Assembly (NCBI GenBank): GCA_002084985.1
Contig: MZGO01000071.1
Coordinates: forward strand, 1 to 14,947
Length of the DNA: 14,947 nt
From: Thermotoga sp. 4484_232
Lineage (GTDB): Bacteria; Thermotogota; Thermotogae; Thermotogales; Thermotogaceae
Reading direction: 5' to 3'
Positions within the stretch are counted from its first letter, which is position 1; every line of letters starts with the position of its first letter. The position numbers and the translations under genes are program-made. Positions 7,747-14,947 of this stretch are shown piece after piece. The notes beneath the pieces were generated by a model that saw only the letters and a program-made list of their open reading frames with translations, had not been told where the DNA came from and searched no databases.

Positions 7747-8548
7747 TCAATCCACCTCGATCCTGGGCCTTTCCATCAAAGCTTCAAATCCGAAGGCTTT
7801 CAGATAAAGAAGTGCTGCGATGATACCTATTATGACTAGAATGACAGAGAGAGCTGCCCCATATCCGAATTTAAAGTTCTGGAAAGCTGTGTGATAGGTG
7901 TAGAGAGCCCAAACCTCTGTCTTAAAAGCAGGATTTTATCATGGGAAGTGTGATCCTTCTCACGATAGTAAACCAACTTGCGCCATCTATCATCGCTGCT
8001 CTGAAGTAATCAACAGGAATCGATTTGATGGAAGCTGTGAAGATCAACATACCCATGGATGCTCCAATGAAACCGTTTGCGAATATTATCATGAGCATTG
8101 GAGCGGAATGAAGCCAATCCTGAGGAGGTAAGTTAAAAAGAGCTCTTATGTTGTTCACAAGTCCATATTTTGTGGGATCGAATATCCACATCCATAGAAG
8201 TCCGTAAACGACCGATGGGGTGAGTCTTGGGAGCATCCATAAAGATCTGAAAAAGGATCCCCACCTGTCACTTATAGAGGTTGTGAGGATTGAAAGAAGA
8301 AGTGCCATTCCAACGTTGAAAAATCCAAGGGTTGCGAAGGTGTATATCAAGGTATTCTTGAGGACCTTCGGTATCAAAAAATCTGTCGCAAGATCGAAGT
8401 AATTCTGAAGCCCCACAAAATTCCATTGGAACATGTAATCCATGCTGGTTAGAGAAAGAATAACTGTCAGAACAACCGGAATAGCGAAGAATATGGTGAC
8501 GAGTATGAACATAGGGGATAAAAAAATAACGGGCTTGCTGATCTTCAC
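7747..8548 (-). pseudogene. CUT1 sugar ABC permease (MalF-type), internal deletion with frameshift
   Basis: The start is GTG 8548 with GGAGG 8 nt upstream. The first 206 codons read normally: an N-terminal helix, several further helices and the EAA loop DYFRAAMIDGASWFTIVRRITLPMIK that contacts the ATPase. The frame then stops at TAA 7924-7922. In another frame, from about 7932, PAFKTEVWALYTYHTAFQNF and a final membrane helix run to the stop at 7749-7747. In this family PAFKTEVW lies after a membrane helix and a GGP motif that are absent here, so about 30-35 residues are lost. Together the parts give about 267 residues against the usual 295-300. As written the product ends just after the coupling loop. 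Confidence 0.87.
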
Positions 8549-8572
8549 AGTTGATACCTCCCAATTGATTCA

Positions 8573-8602
8573 AAGGTGGATCCCCTGATGGGGATCCACC
8601 TT
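8573..8602 (-). promoter_or_regulatory. Perfect 13-bp hairpin between sugar-binding-protein and permease genes
   Basis: The arms AAGGTGGATCCCC (8573-8585) and GGGGATCCACCTT (8590-8602) pair perfectly around the 4-nt loop TGAT. It lies 12 bp after the binding-protein stop and 24 bp before the permease start. No T-run follows it on the transcribed strand, so it is not a classic Rho-independent terminator. It more likely blocks 3' exonucleases or partly attenuates, giving more binding-protein mRNA than permease mRNA, as known for malE-malF type intergenic hairpins. Confidence 0.85.
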
Positions 8603-8614
8603 GCTGTATTTCAA

Positions 8615-9955
8615 TCACTCCTCAACGATAACAACCTTGTCTTTCAGCTGGTTCTTGAGCCTCTTTGCAACGTCATCCACAACTTTTCCAGGGAGTGTTC
8701 CTCCTTCAACCGCAGATAGTCCATCGAATATTATTCTGTTGAACTCGTTGAATTTGTCATCGTTCGGTATGAACGAGGAGAATGGTAGGAGTTTCGTTCC
8801 CTCGACCATTATGAAATTCTTCTTGTACTCTGGGAACACTGTTTCCTGCCATCTGATTGGGAGGTGTCCACTCTCTATGGCGTGCTTGAAATTGAGTTTT
8901 GGATCGGTAGCGAGTGTTATTATGAGGAATGCAAGATCAGGATATTTCGTATGAGAAGGTATCATGTAAACGACTGGGTGAGACAATGTGTTGGGTTTAC
9001 CCTCAGCGGTTGCCTTGGGCGTTGGAGCTACCAAGAACATCTCCTGGAGTTCCTCATCCGTTTTTCCGTAGTCCTTGATCCACTCGGCCCAATTCCATGT
9101 ACCACCCATCCACGCAAGAACTTTTCCACTTGTTACATCCTTATGCACGGAGCTCCACGGGGTTCCTATCATCGCTTTGGGTGTTATCTTCCAAACGTTC
9201 GTCAGGTTGTAGAAGAATTCGTACACCTTGTACATTTCCTTCTTGTTGAAGACGAAGATTCCCTTTTCTTCATCGTAGAAATCAACACCGAAGCTTGTGA
9301 ATATCTGGAAGTAGTCGATTCCCATCTTCGGTCTGTGGTAGAGTCCCCATTCTACCAATCCCTTATTGACAGCCTCTTTTGCAACCTCAACGAAATCGAA
9401 CAGTGTGAATTCACCTTTCCTTATCTTTTCAGGCAAAGCGTTGATCTCCTCGTCACTCCATCCGAGTTTCTTGAGGACTTTTTTGTTTATGTAGAACGGC
9501 CTTGCTTCTGTATCCTGAGGTACTGCGTAGATCTTTCCAAGGAACTTCGTGGATTCCCAAAGGGATGGTATTATGTCGTAGTAAACCTCGTCCCAGTACT
9601 TTTTGATGTAATCATCCAGCGGGATGATGTAACCTGCCTTTGCCCAGGCACCTATGTCGTCATGGCCAGAACAGAGAATATCGAATTTTTGCTTTGCCTG
9701 GAATCCAAAGACGACCTTCTGTTTGAAATCGTCCCATCCCGTTGTGTTGAAGAAACCTTCGAGCTTAACCCTGATATCCGCTCCTGAATCTTCAAGTATT
9801 TTGTTCAATCTCTCAACGGCTGCTTTGAGGTTCTCGAACCTGTAGTAGGATGGATTATCTGGCCCAACTGTCCATGCAGTTATGGTTATGGTCTTTACAG
9901 AGAAGAACGTAACAGTTGCGAGAAGCATCAAAGCTATTAACAGAAGCTTCTTCAT
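8615..9955 (-). CDS. CUT1 sugar ABC transporter, extracellular substrate-binding protein
   Basis: The 446-residue protein belongs to the SBP_bac_1 (family 1) sugar-binding proteins. A typical signal peptide (MKKLLL, hydrophobic core to about residue 19) has no lipobox cysteine, so it is exported to the periplasm/toga space as a soluble protein. Mature features include ITITAWTVGPDNPSYYR at the N-terminus, DILCSGHDDIGAWAKAGYI, VPQDTEARPFYINKKVLKKLGW and WMGGTWNWAEWIKDYG, with many tryptophan/tyrosine residues suited to stacking on sugar rings. Length is normal and no lesion is seen. The N-terminus resembles, from memory, the Thermotoga inositol-type binding protein, but the ligand is not proven. 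ATG 9955 has a strong AAGGAGG 10 nt upstream, and a promoter lies about 60 bp upstream. It is first in its operon and is followed by a hairpin. Confidence 0.92.
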   Translation of the reverse strand: MKKLLLIALMLLATVTFFSVKTITITAWTVGPDNPSYYRFENLKAAVERLNKILEDSGADIRVKLEGFFNTTGWDDFKQKVVFGFQAKQKFDILCSGHDDIGAWAKAGYIIPLDDYIKKYWDEVYYDIIPSLWESTKFLGKIYAVPQDTEARPFYINKKVLKKLGWSDEEINALPEKIRKGEFTLFDFVEVAKEAVNKGLVEWGLYHRPKMGIDYFQIFTSFGVDFYDEEKGIFVFNKKEMYKVYEFFYNLTNVWKITPKAMIGTPWSSVHKDVTSGKVLAWMGGTWNWAEWIKDYGKTDEELQEMFLVAPTPKATAEGKPNTLSHPVVYMIPSHTKYPDLAFLIITLATDPKLNFKHAIESGHLPIRWQETVFPEYKKNFIMVEGTKLLPFSSFIPNDDKFNEFNRIIFDGLSAVEGGTLPGKVVDDVAKRLKNQLKDKVVIVEE

Positions 9956-9989
9956 ACCTCTCCCCCCTCCTTAAGGAATTTGTTTTTTC

Positions 9990-10003
9990 GAATGCTTTCA
10001 TTC
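9990..10003 (-). promoter_or_regulatory. Possible operator: short inverted repeat in the sugar operon leader
   Basis: GAATG (9990-9994) and CATTC (9999-10003) form a 5-bp inverted repeat with a CTTT spacer, just downstream of the expected transcription start. It could bind a sugar-responsive repressor. With arms this short it may be chance, and no regulator gene is in the window. Confidence 0.3.
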
Positions 10004-10012
10004 CTTTACGAT

Positions 10013-10041
10013 ATGATACTCTTTGGTCTTTCAAATGGCAA
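10013..10041 (-). promoter_or_regulatory. Sigma-A-type promoter of the sugar ABC operon
   Basis: On the - strand TTGCCA (10041-10036) and TATCAT (10018-10013) each differ from the consensus by one base and are exactly 17 nt apart. Transcription would begin near 10006, giving a leader of about 50 nt before the ATG at 9955. Confidence 0.7.
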
Positions 10042-10135
10042 ACCCTATTTTCGGTAGTTATTTCACTCTCTGGAATGATTTCCTTTTATATTCCGAAATA
10101 TTCCCTCTATATTGATTATAACACATCCTTTTTCC

Positions 10136-11308
10136 TCATTTCGCCTCCCCTGTTACCACATAACATGCCACCTTGTGGTTCGATCCAACCTCCTTTAAAG
10201 GAGGGTGATCGTTGTTCTTACAAAATTCCGTTGCTATCGGGCATCTATCATAGAACCTACATCTTGGTGGAGGATTTATGGGCTTTGCTACAGATCCCTT
10301 TATATCCGGCTCTCCTCGTTTATATTCTGGATCTGGAACTGGGACCGCTGCCAAGAGAGCTTTCGTGTAAGGGTGCAGAGGGTGTTTCAAAACTTCCTCT
10401 ATGTCACCTTCTTCGACGATTTTCCCAAGGTACATAACGACTATCCTATTTGCCATGTACCTTGCCACTGCAAGATCATGGGTTATATAGAGGTAGCTCA
10501 TATTCAGCTCTTCAGCGAGTTTCAGCATGAGCCTCATAATGCCTGTTCTTATAGAGACATCGAGCATCGATGTTGGCTCGTCGGCAACGACGAATTTTGG
10601 TCTTAGAATTAAAGCTCTCGCAATGGCAACTCTTTGTCTCTGTCCCCCCGATAGCTCGTGAGGAAATCTGAACATGAAAGTTTCTGGGGGGGTTAATCCA
10701 ACATTCGACAGCATTTCCGCTACCATTTCTTCTCTTTCTTTGAGAGATCCTATGTTGTGTATATTCAAAGGTTCTGCGATGATGTCGAATACGGTCATCC
10801 TTGGGTTCAAGGACTCGTATGGATCCTGAAAGATCATTTGAACTTCTCTTCTCAAATTGATGATCTTGTCCTTTCTATCCTCGATGAAGGAGTTTATGAA
10901 TCTATCTTCAGACTTCTTGTATTCATCAAAAAATCGCTCAGCGTATTTCCTGTCCACCCCATTCAGATTTTTGATTTCGCTTTCCGACATTTTTTTGAAC
11001 TTCTCCAGATACATCTTTCTAACATAATCTCTTGCTTTCTTTTCATGCTCAAACAAATAAGGAGTGACGTCTTCCCCTTCCATTATGATTCTCCCATCAG
11101 AAGGTTCGTAGAGTCCCACCAATATCTTCCCAGTTGTCGTTTTTCCACAGCCAGATTCGCCAACAAGTGCCAAAGATTCTCCCTTTTTGATGCTGTAAGA
11201 TACACCATCCACCGCATGAACGAACAACTTCACTTTCCTGAACAGTTTCCTTTCAGCGGGAAAGAGTTTTTTTAGGTTTTCTACCCTCAGTATCTCATCA
11301 TTCTTCAT
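10136..11308 (-). CDS. Opp/Dpp-type ABC transporter ATPase, OppF-like, with charged insert
   Basis: This 390-residue cytoplasmic ATPase energises the oligopeptide-type transporter encoded upstream; in Thermotoga many such systems import oligosaccharides. It has Walker A GESGCGKT (50-57), Q-loop FQDP (160-163), signature LSGGQRQRVAIARAL (219-233), Walker B FVVADEPTS and H-loop THD (277). Between Walker A and the Q-loop sits a highly charged, probably helical insert of about 70 residues (82-152), not found in classical OppF. The C-terminal oligo_HPY region has cysteines at 350, 356, 363 and 382, like the iron-sulfur site reported in a DppD. It starts at ATG 11308, 11 bp inside the OppD-like gene, which suggests translational coupling. 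No lesion is visible. Confidence 0.93.
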   Translation of the reverse strand: MKNDEILRVENLKKLFPAERKLFRKVKLFVHAVDGVSYSIKKGESLALVGESGCGKTTTGKILVGLYEPSDGRIIMEGEDVTPYLFEHEKKARDYVRKMYLEKFKKMSESEIKNLNGVDRKYAERFFDEYKKSEDRFINSFIEDRKDKIINLRREVQMIFQDPYESLNPRMTVFDIIAEPLNIHNIGSLKEREEMVAEMLSNVGLTPPETFMFRFPHELSGGQRQRVAIARALILRPKFVVADEPTSMLDVSIRTGIMRLMLKLAEELNMSYLYITHDLAVARYMANRIVVMYLGKIVEEGDIEEVLKHPLHPYTKALLAAVPVPDPEYKRGEPDIKGSVAKPINPPPRCRFYDRCPIATEFCKNNDHPPLKEVGSNHKVACYVVTGEAK

Positions 11309-12299
11309 CGAATGTCACCACCTCACCTGGTTTCAGAGGGTTAAAACATGCGATAAAGTGACCTGGCTCAATCTCCTCATATGGGGGTTCTTTCTCAAGA
11401 CATTCCTTGGTCGCTCTCGGACACCTTGGTGCAAATCTACAACCTTTTGGCGGATTCAAAAGATCAGGAGGCTCTCCTGGTATAGTCGCAAGTTCCGTTT
11501 TTTCTCCAACGACAGAAGGAAAAGCATGCATCAAACCATAGGTGTATGGGTGAGCAGGTTTTTTAAATATCGTCACCGAATCGGCATATTCAACGAATTT
11601 ACCAGCGTACATGACAGCTATTTTGTCACTCACCTCTGCTATGACCGCTATATCGTGCGATATGTATATCATGGACATGTTCAATCTCTTCTGTATCTTC
11701 TTCATTTCCTTCAAAATTCTATCTTGAACGATGACATCTAAAGCTGTGGTAGGCTCATCAGCGATGATTATCCTTGGATCACACGCAAGGGCCATAGCTA
11801 TAATGGCTCTTTGCTTCATACCACCACTGTATTGATGAGGATATTGATCCATACGCCTTGGATCCAACCCCACCAGTCTGAAAAGTTGTGCTACTTTTTC
11901 CCTGGCTTTATCTATAGACATATTGGGATAGTGATTCAACAAAGCCTCAACTATCTGGTCACCAACTCTGTAAACGGGATTTAAAGAGTTCATGGCAGCT
12001 TGAAATATCATGGATATCCCCTTCCACCTGTATTTCCTCATTTCAGATTCTGGAAGTGTTACCAGATCGACTTCTCCGTTCCCATCGTTGAAAAAGACAT
12101 GACCTCCCATGAATTCCGCATTATCAGGTAATAGCCTTAATATGGTCATGGAAACTGATGTTTTCCCACAACCAGATTCACCAACTATCCCGAGGGATTC
12201 TCCCTCATCAAGGTCAAATGATATTCCATCGACGGCCTTAACGTATCCCATTTTGGTTCTGTAGTACATTTTAAGGTCTTTAACGGATAGAACCCTCAC
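11298..12299 (-). CDS. Opp/Dpp-type ABC transporter ATPase, OppD-like
   Basis: This is the first of the two nucleotide-binding subunits of the family-5 transporter. It has Walker A GESGCGKT (about 40-47), Q-loop FQAAMNSLNP, signature YSGGMKQRAIIAMAL, Walker B RIIIADEPTTALD, H-loop SHD and the C-terminal oligo_HPY region. Cysteines in C-x5-C-x6-C-x17-C spacing near the end match those of the partner ATPase. I chose GTG 12299 because GAGGTGATC is well placed before it. GTG 12308, overlapping the permease stop, is possible and adds three residues. Length is normal and the gene looks intact. It acts as a heterodimer with the OppF-like protein. Confidence 0.93.
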   Translation of the reverse strand: MRVLSVKDLKMYYRTKMGYVKAVDGISFDLDEGESLGIVGESGCGKTSVSMTILRLLPDNAEFMGGHVFFNDGNGEVDLVTLPESEMRKYRWKGISMIFQAAMNSLNPVYRVGDQIVEALLNHYPNMSIDKAREKVAQLFRLVGLDPRRMDQYPHQYSGGMKQRAIIAMALACDPRIIIADEPTTALDVIVQDRILKEMKKIQKRLNMSMIYISHDIAVIAEVSDKIAVMYAGKFVEYADSVTIFKKPAHPYTYGLMHAFPSVVGEKTELATIPGEPPDLLNPPKGCRFAPRCPRATKECLEKEPPYEEIEPGHFIACFNPLKPGEVVTFDEE

Positions 12300-12304
12300 G
12301 CGGA

Positions 12305-13255
12305 TCACCTCTTCCTGAGCCTTGGATTGATAATTTCTTCGAGCCCTCTACCGAGGAAGTAGAAAGCTGAGCAAAGGAGTGTTATGGAAACACCAGGGGG
12401 AGCCCAGAGCCACCAATACTTTGCGATGAAACTTCCTATTAGGTATCCATTGGCTTGGGCTGTATGAATGATTATCCCCCAGGACATCCTTATATTAACG
12501 AGACCAAGGAAGGAAAGAACCGCCTCTGAAAATATAGCGTTCGTCACACTGAACATCATGTAAAGGAAGGAAAGCGGTAGTATGTTGGGAATGATGTGTT
12601 TGAATATGATGTAGCCGTCACTTGCTCCCGCAGATTTTGCAGCTTCTATAAAAGGTCTGACCTTAACCGTCAGAGCCTGGGATTTCAAAACGATCGTTAT
12701 CGAACCGAAACCTGAAATGAGACCTATTATCAGAGCGAGCTTAAACAAAGTGAGTTCAATAAAAGCGCTTACAGCGAGTCTCATGAAGAATGTGTCCACG
12801 AGTCCTCCAAAATAAGCAGATGCAGCTCCTATTATCGTCCCTATTATCACGGTTATGAGAGCTGCAGTTATCCCAAGAACGAATTCTCTGGGAGTGCTGT
12901 ACATCAATTGGGACAGAACATCCCTTCCAAGAGGGTCCGTCCCTAGGGGATGTTTCAAAGATGGCGGAGAAGGGTGAGAGTATATGGTTGCATCGAATCC
13001 TATTATTGGATCATACGGTGTGTACATATCATACAAGTCCATATCGTTCTTCCAGAAAAGATTTTTCATTACCACAGGATACAACGGATAAAGCGCCCCA
13101 AAAATAGCAAAGAATATGATAACGCCCAGACCAAACAGGGCAATTTTTTTCTCCTTGAAAAGTTCCCAATTTTGCCTGAAACTTCTCATCCACAGCTTCA
13201 GCCTTATTTTCCAGAGAGGTTCCTTTATGACGCTTTCAATACTCGTGTTCGCCAC
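12305..13255 (-). CDS. Opp/Dpp-type ABC permease, DppC-like, possibly short by one in-frame segment
   Basis: The 316-residue inner-membrane subunit has an N-terminal cytoplasmic/first helix region, a periplasmic loop, the conserved HPLGTDPLGRDVLSQLMY (102-119), helices and the EAA coupling loop RPFIEAAKSAGASDGYIIFKH (200-220). The end NPRLRKR is typical. GTG 13255 follows GAGGAGGG at good spacing. Between MRLA (158-161) and VSAF (162) the usual D-x-x-x-x-x-P stretch at the start of the next helix is missing; DppC proteins normally have about 15 more residues there. The frame is kept, so the protein is continuous, but one membrane helix would be shortened. Whether it still works is uncertain. 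Confidence 0.88.
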   Translation of the reverse strand: MANTSIESVIKEPLWKIRLKLWMRSFRQNWELFKEKKIALFGLGVIIFFAIFGALYPLYPVVMKNLFWKNDMDLYDMYTPYDPIIGFDATIYSHPSPPSLKHPLGTDPLGRDVLSQLMYSTPREFVLGITAALITVIIGTIIGAASAYFGGLVDTFFMRLAVSAFIELTLFKLALIIGLISGFGSITIVLKSQALTVKVRPFIEAAKSAGASDGYIIFKHIIPNILPLSFLYMMFSVTNAIFSEAVLSFLGLVNIRMSWGIIIHTAQANGYLIGSFIAKYWWLWAPPGVSITLLCSAFYFLGRGLEEIINPRLRKR

Positions 13256-13267
13256 TCTTATCCCTCC

Positions 13268-14419
13268 TCAATACCTTATCCTCGGATCCAAGAAAGCGTA
13301 CAGAATGTCTGCTACAAGGTGAGCAACCAGAACGAATATTCCTGTGAAAACAAGGAGTCCCACCAGAAGAGGTATATCCTGCGAGTTCAGAGCCTCAAGG
13401 TATGTAAGCCCCATTCCCGGCCAGGAGAACATGGTTTCCGTTATGATGCCTCCACTTATTGTGAAACCAAGGCTTATGACGAAATTTGTTATCAACGGAA
13501 GGAGAGCGTTTCTTGCGGCATGTTTGTCCCTCACAACTTTATCGGGTAATCCTTTTGCTTTCGCTGTCGTTATGTAATCTTCCCTCACAATCTCAAGCAT
13601 GGTATCTCTCATGACGAGCATGCTACCGGCGAAACTCAAAAGAGTGAGTGTCAGAATCGGGAGAACCATGTGCTTTACTATATCGAGTCCGTAGATCCCA
13701 ATACCACTTCTTCCCCAAAGGACAAGGGCAACGATGATGCTTGCTGTGAGAGTCCCCCAAACTGTTATCCTTTTTGCCATCAAAGTTTTCTGGAAAGAAG
13801 CAACGATCAGAGCAGCAAGAAGGGCCAGAAGGATCCAAAAACCAGTTAGAAGAAGTCTTAGAAACACCGTGTTGGAATCTACGGGAGCTGTTCTCCATAG
13901 ATTAGGATCTATGAATTGGTTCAGAGGAAGAAGCTTTAGAATGACAGCGAAGAGCCAGATGTTGAATATGGCAAGAAGGGGGGTGAATATGGTCCAAAAG
14001 ACTATGCCAATAAAGGTGGCTGCTTTATCAGCGAATTTCCCCCTTTTCCACGCTATTCTCTTTCCTAGGTTATAACCAACACTGTAGGATACGAGAGTTG
14101 CCGTCATGAAAAGAAAAAGGGTTCTTGGAAGTCTTTCTTTTATTATATCTGTGACTTTTCTCGGATAATAAAGAAAGGATGTTCCCAGGTCAAACTTCAA
14201 AAAATTTTTCATGTAATATAGGTATCTTATAAATGGTGGTTTATCAAGACCAAATTGCTGTTTTATCTTTTCTCTGATCTCAGGTGTCAATTTTGGATTC
14301 ATCACATATTGGCTTGCGAAACTTCCAGGCATGGCTTCCATAAGCCAGTAAACGAGTGTAACATATATAAAAAGAAGTATAACTATTTGCAAGGTCCTTT
14401 TTCCAATGTATTTGAGCAT
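13268..14419 (-). CDS. Opp/Dpp-type ABC permease, DppB-like
   Basis: The 383-residue inner-membrane subunit forms the channel with the DppC-like protein. The N-terminal helix (about 8-28) and the loop LTPEIREKIKQQFGLDKPP are typical of DppB. The EAA loop is DYITTAKAKGLPDKVVRDKHAARNALLPL, followed by ETMFSWPGMGLTYLEAL and a last helix ending LDPRIRY. An extra hydrophobic stretch with a loop (about 165-235) makes it longer than classical DppB (about 340), which is common in Thermotoga homologues as I remember them. ATG 14419 has GGAGG about 8 nt upstream. The next permease starts 12 bp after its stop. It looks intact. Confidence 0.92.
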   Translation of the reverse strand: MLKYIGKRTLQIVILLFIYVTLVYWLMEAMPGSFASQYVMNPKLTPEIREKIKQQFGLDKPPFIRYLYYMKNFLKFDLGTSFLYYPRKVTDIIKERLPRTLFLFMTATLVSYSVGYNLGKRIAWKRGKFADKAATFIGIVFWTIFTPLLAIFNIWLFAVILKLLPLNQFIDPNLWRTAPVDSNTVFLRLLLTGFWILLALLAALIVASFQKTLMAKRITVWGTLTASIIVALVLWGRSGIGIYGLDIVKHMVLPILTLTLLSFAGSMLVMRDTMLEIVREDYITTAKAKGLPDKVVRDKHAARNALLPLITNFVISLGFTISGGIITETMFSWPGMGLTYLEALNSQDIPLLVGLLVFTGIFVLVAHLVADILYAFLDPRIRY

Positions 14420-14445
14420 CTTTCTACCTCCTCTTCAGATTTTAA

Positions 14446-14469
14446 GCCCAGCCCCTACTGGGGCTGGGC
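14446..14469 (-). promoter_or_regulatory. Perfect 10-bp GC-rich hairpin between binding-protein and permease genes
   Basis: GCCCAGCCCC (14446-14455) and GGGGCTGGGC (14460-14469) pair perfectly around TACT. It lies 25 bp after the binding-protein stop and 26 bp before the DppB-like start. The transcript continues CUUAAAAUC, so the U-run is too weak for a normal terminator. The place and shape match the hairpin of the second ABC operon, suggesting mRNA stabilisation or partial attenuation that favours the binding protein. Confidence 0.85.
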
Positions 14470-14494
14470 GGAAGGTTAGAAATACTCAGATGTA

Positions 14495-14947
14495 TTACTC
14501 AACCGTTTTAACAGCGGCTGGCAACGCGTTCACACCCTGGAGACCATCGAGTGTTTCTTCGTACGGGAACACGATCTGATCTGCCCTGTAAGCCTCATGA
14601 ATTGGTGACGAGAAGAGAACGAGGTATGGCAGATCTTCTGCCAACATCTCCTGAAGTTTGAATGCGAGTTTCCTTGCTTCTTCTATACTCGTTGCAGCGA
14701 GGAATTCATCCGCAACTTTGTCGAACTCTGGATTGTTGTATCCGGGTGTGTTGAAGTCACCAGGTCCCATTCTCTTGCTGTGGAAGAAGTCAACAAGGTA
14801 ATCTGGATACAACGTGAGACCCCAACCAAGCATGTACATGTCGTAATTGAAGTTTTCATCCCAGACTTTTTGAACTATGTAGTTGAAGTCAACAAGGTTC
14901 GCTTTTATCGGAATACCGAGTTCGTTTGCCCATTTTTCGATGAATAT
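14495..14947 (-). CDS. Family-5 extracellular solute-binding protein, C-terminal part (5' end outside window)
   Basis: 150 residues are visible and the frame stays open to the right edge. The segment YDMYMLGWGLTLYPDYLVDFFHS followed by GYNNPEFDKVADEFLAATSIEEARKLAFKLQEMLAEDLPYLVLF is typical of the C-terminal lobe of SBP_bac_5 proteins (OppA/DppA type). The protein captures substrate outside the membrane for the permeases encoded next. In Thermotoga, proteins of this family often bind oligosaccharides and not peptides, so the substrate cannot be assigned from this end. It is the first visible gene of the operon. Confidence 0.92.
   Translation of the reverse strand: MFIEKWANELGIPIKANLVDFNYIVQKVWDENFNYDMYMLGWGLTLYPDYLVDFFHSKRMGPGDFNTPGYNNPEFDKVADEFLAATSIEEARKLAFKLQEMLAEDLPYLVLFSSPIHEAYRADQIVFPYEETLDGLQGVNALPAAVKTVE

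Larger units (their letters stand above)
9956..10135 (-). other. Intergenic region between the two ABC operons
   Basis: The 180-bp AT-rich gap holds a promoter, a short inverted repeat next to the expected transcript start, and several scattered GGAAT/ATTCC elements (10070-10106), including ATTCC-GAA-ATATTCC at 10091-10104. I see no Rho-independent terminator after the upstream ATPase gene, so read-through from the first operon is possible. Confidence 0.6.

Noticed and set aside
7063..8548. Programmed ribosomal frameshifting to explain the broken permeases and ATPase
   Set aside because: In each case about 30-50 conserved residues are missing, not just a frame change, and there is no slippery heptamer with a structure in common to all sites.
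8573..8602. Intergenic hairpins (here and at 14446-14469) as Rho-independent terminators
   Set aside because: No run of U follows either stem on the transcribed strand, and operon genes continue downstream.
8864..9787. Open frame of 307 codons on the + strand
   Set aside because: It lies fully antisense to the clear sugar-binding-protein gene, lacks a family match and a good ribosome binding site, and is explained by codon bias of the real gene.
9916..11275. Several open frames on the + strand over the OppF-like gene
   Set aside because: They are antisense shadows; the - strand encodes an ATPase with all motifs.

Overview
The window looks like a chromosomal segment of a hyperthermophilic bacterium of the genus Thermotoga or a close relative. 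Four things point there: arginine is coded mostly by AGA/AGG, lysine and glutamate are abundant, genes are packed head to tail with strong GGAGG-type ribosome binding sites and frequent GTG starts, and two carbohydrate/oligopeptide-type ABC operons sit side by side, as is common in Thermotoga. This assignment rests on protein recognition from memory, not on a search.

Layout: positions 1-630 hold the 3' end of a sensor histidine kinase on the + strand. Everything else is on the - strand and is read from the right edge to the left. First comes a family-5 (Opp/Dpp/Nik type) ABC operon: the end of a binding-protein gene, a hairpin, two permeases and two ATPases (14947-10136). After a 180-bp intergenic region with a good sigma-A-type promoter comes a CUT1 sugar ABC operon: binding protein, a second hairpin, two permeases, a MalK-type ATPase and a sugar isomerase/epimerase-fold enzyme (9955-5254). 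With very short gaps it continues into two small membrane-associated proteins of unknown function, panD, an RluA-type pseudouridine synthase, an exported protein with an Ig-like region, and a DUF5693 membrane protein. The last gene overlaps the kinase gene tail to tail.

The most striking feature is damage. Three consecutive sugar-transporter genes each seem to have lost an internal segment of roughly 30-50 codons, with a frame change: permease 1 lacks a transmembrane helix after its EAA loop, permease 2 lacks the segment before its EAA loop, and the ATPase lacks the whole Walker A region. panD carries a small deletion and a 32-bp tandem duplication. Another gene carries a 34-bp tandem duplication, and the DppC-type permease may have lost about 15 codons in frame. 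The flanking coding sequence is otherwise clean, with conserved motifs intact, so the lesions are either very recent or artefacts of sequencing or assembly. If they are real, the binding protein and epimerase genes are intact but the transporter cannot work, and beta-alanine synthesis by PanD is lost.

A second recurring design is that each ABC operon has one long perfect GC-rich hairpin with a 4-nt loop directly after the binding-protein gene and before the first permease. This would let the binding protein be made in excess over the membrane components. I see no CRISPR array, tRNA, rRNA, insertion sequence or phage gene, and no convincing new defence or mobile system.
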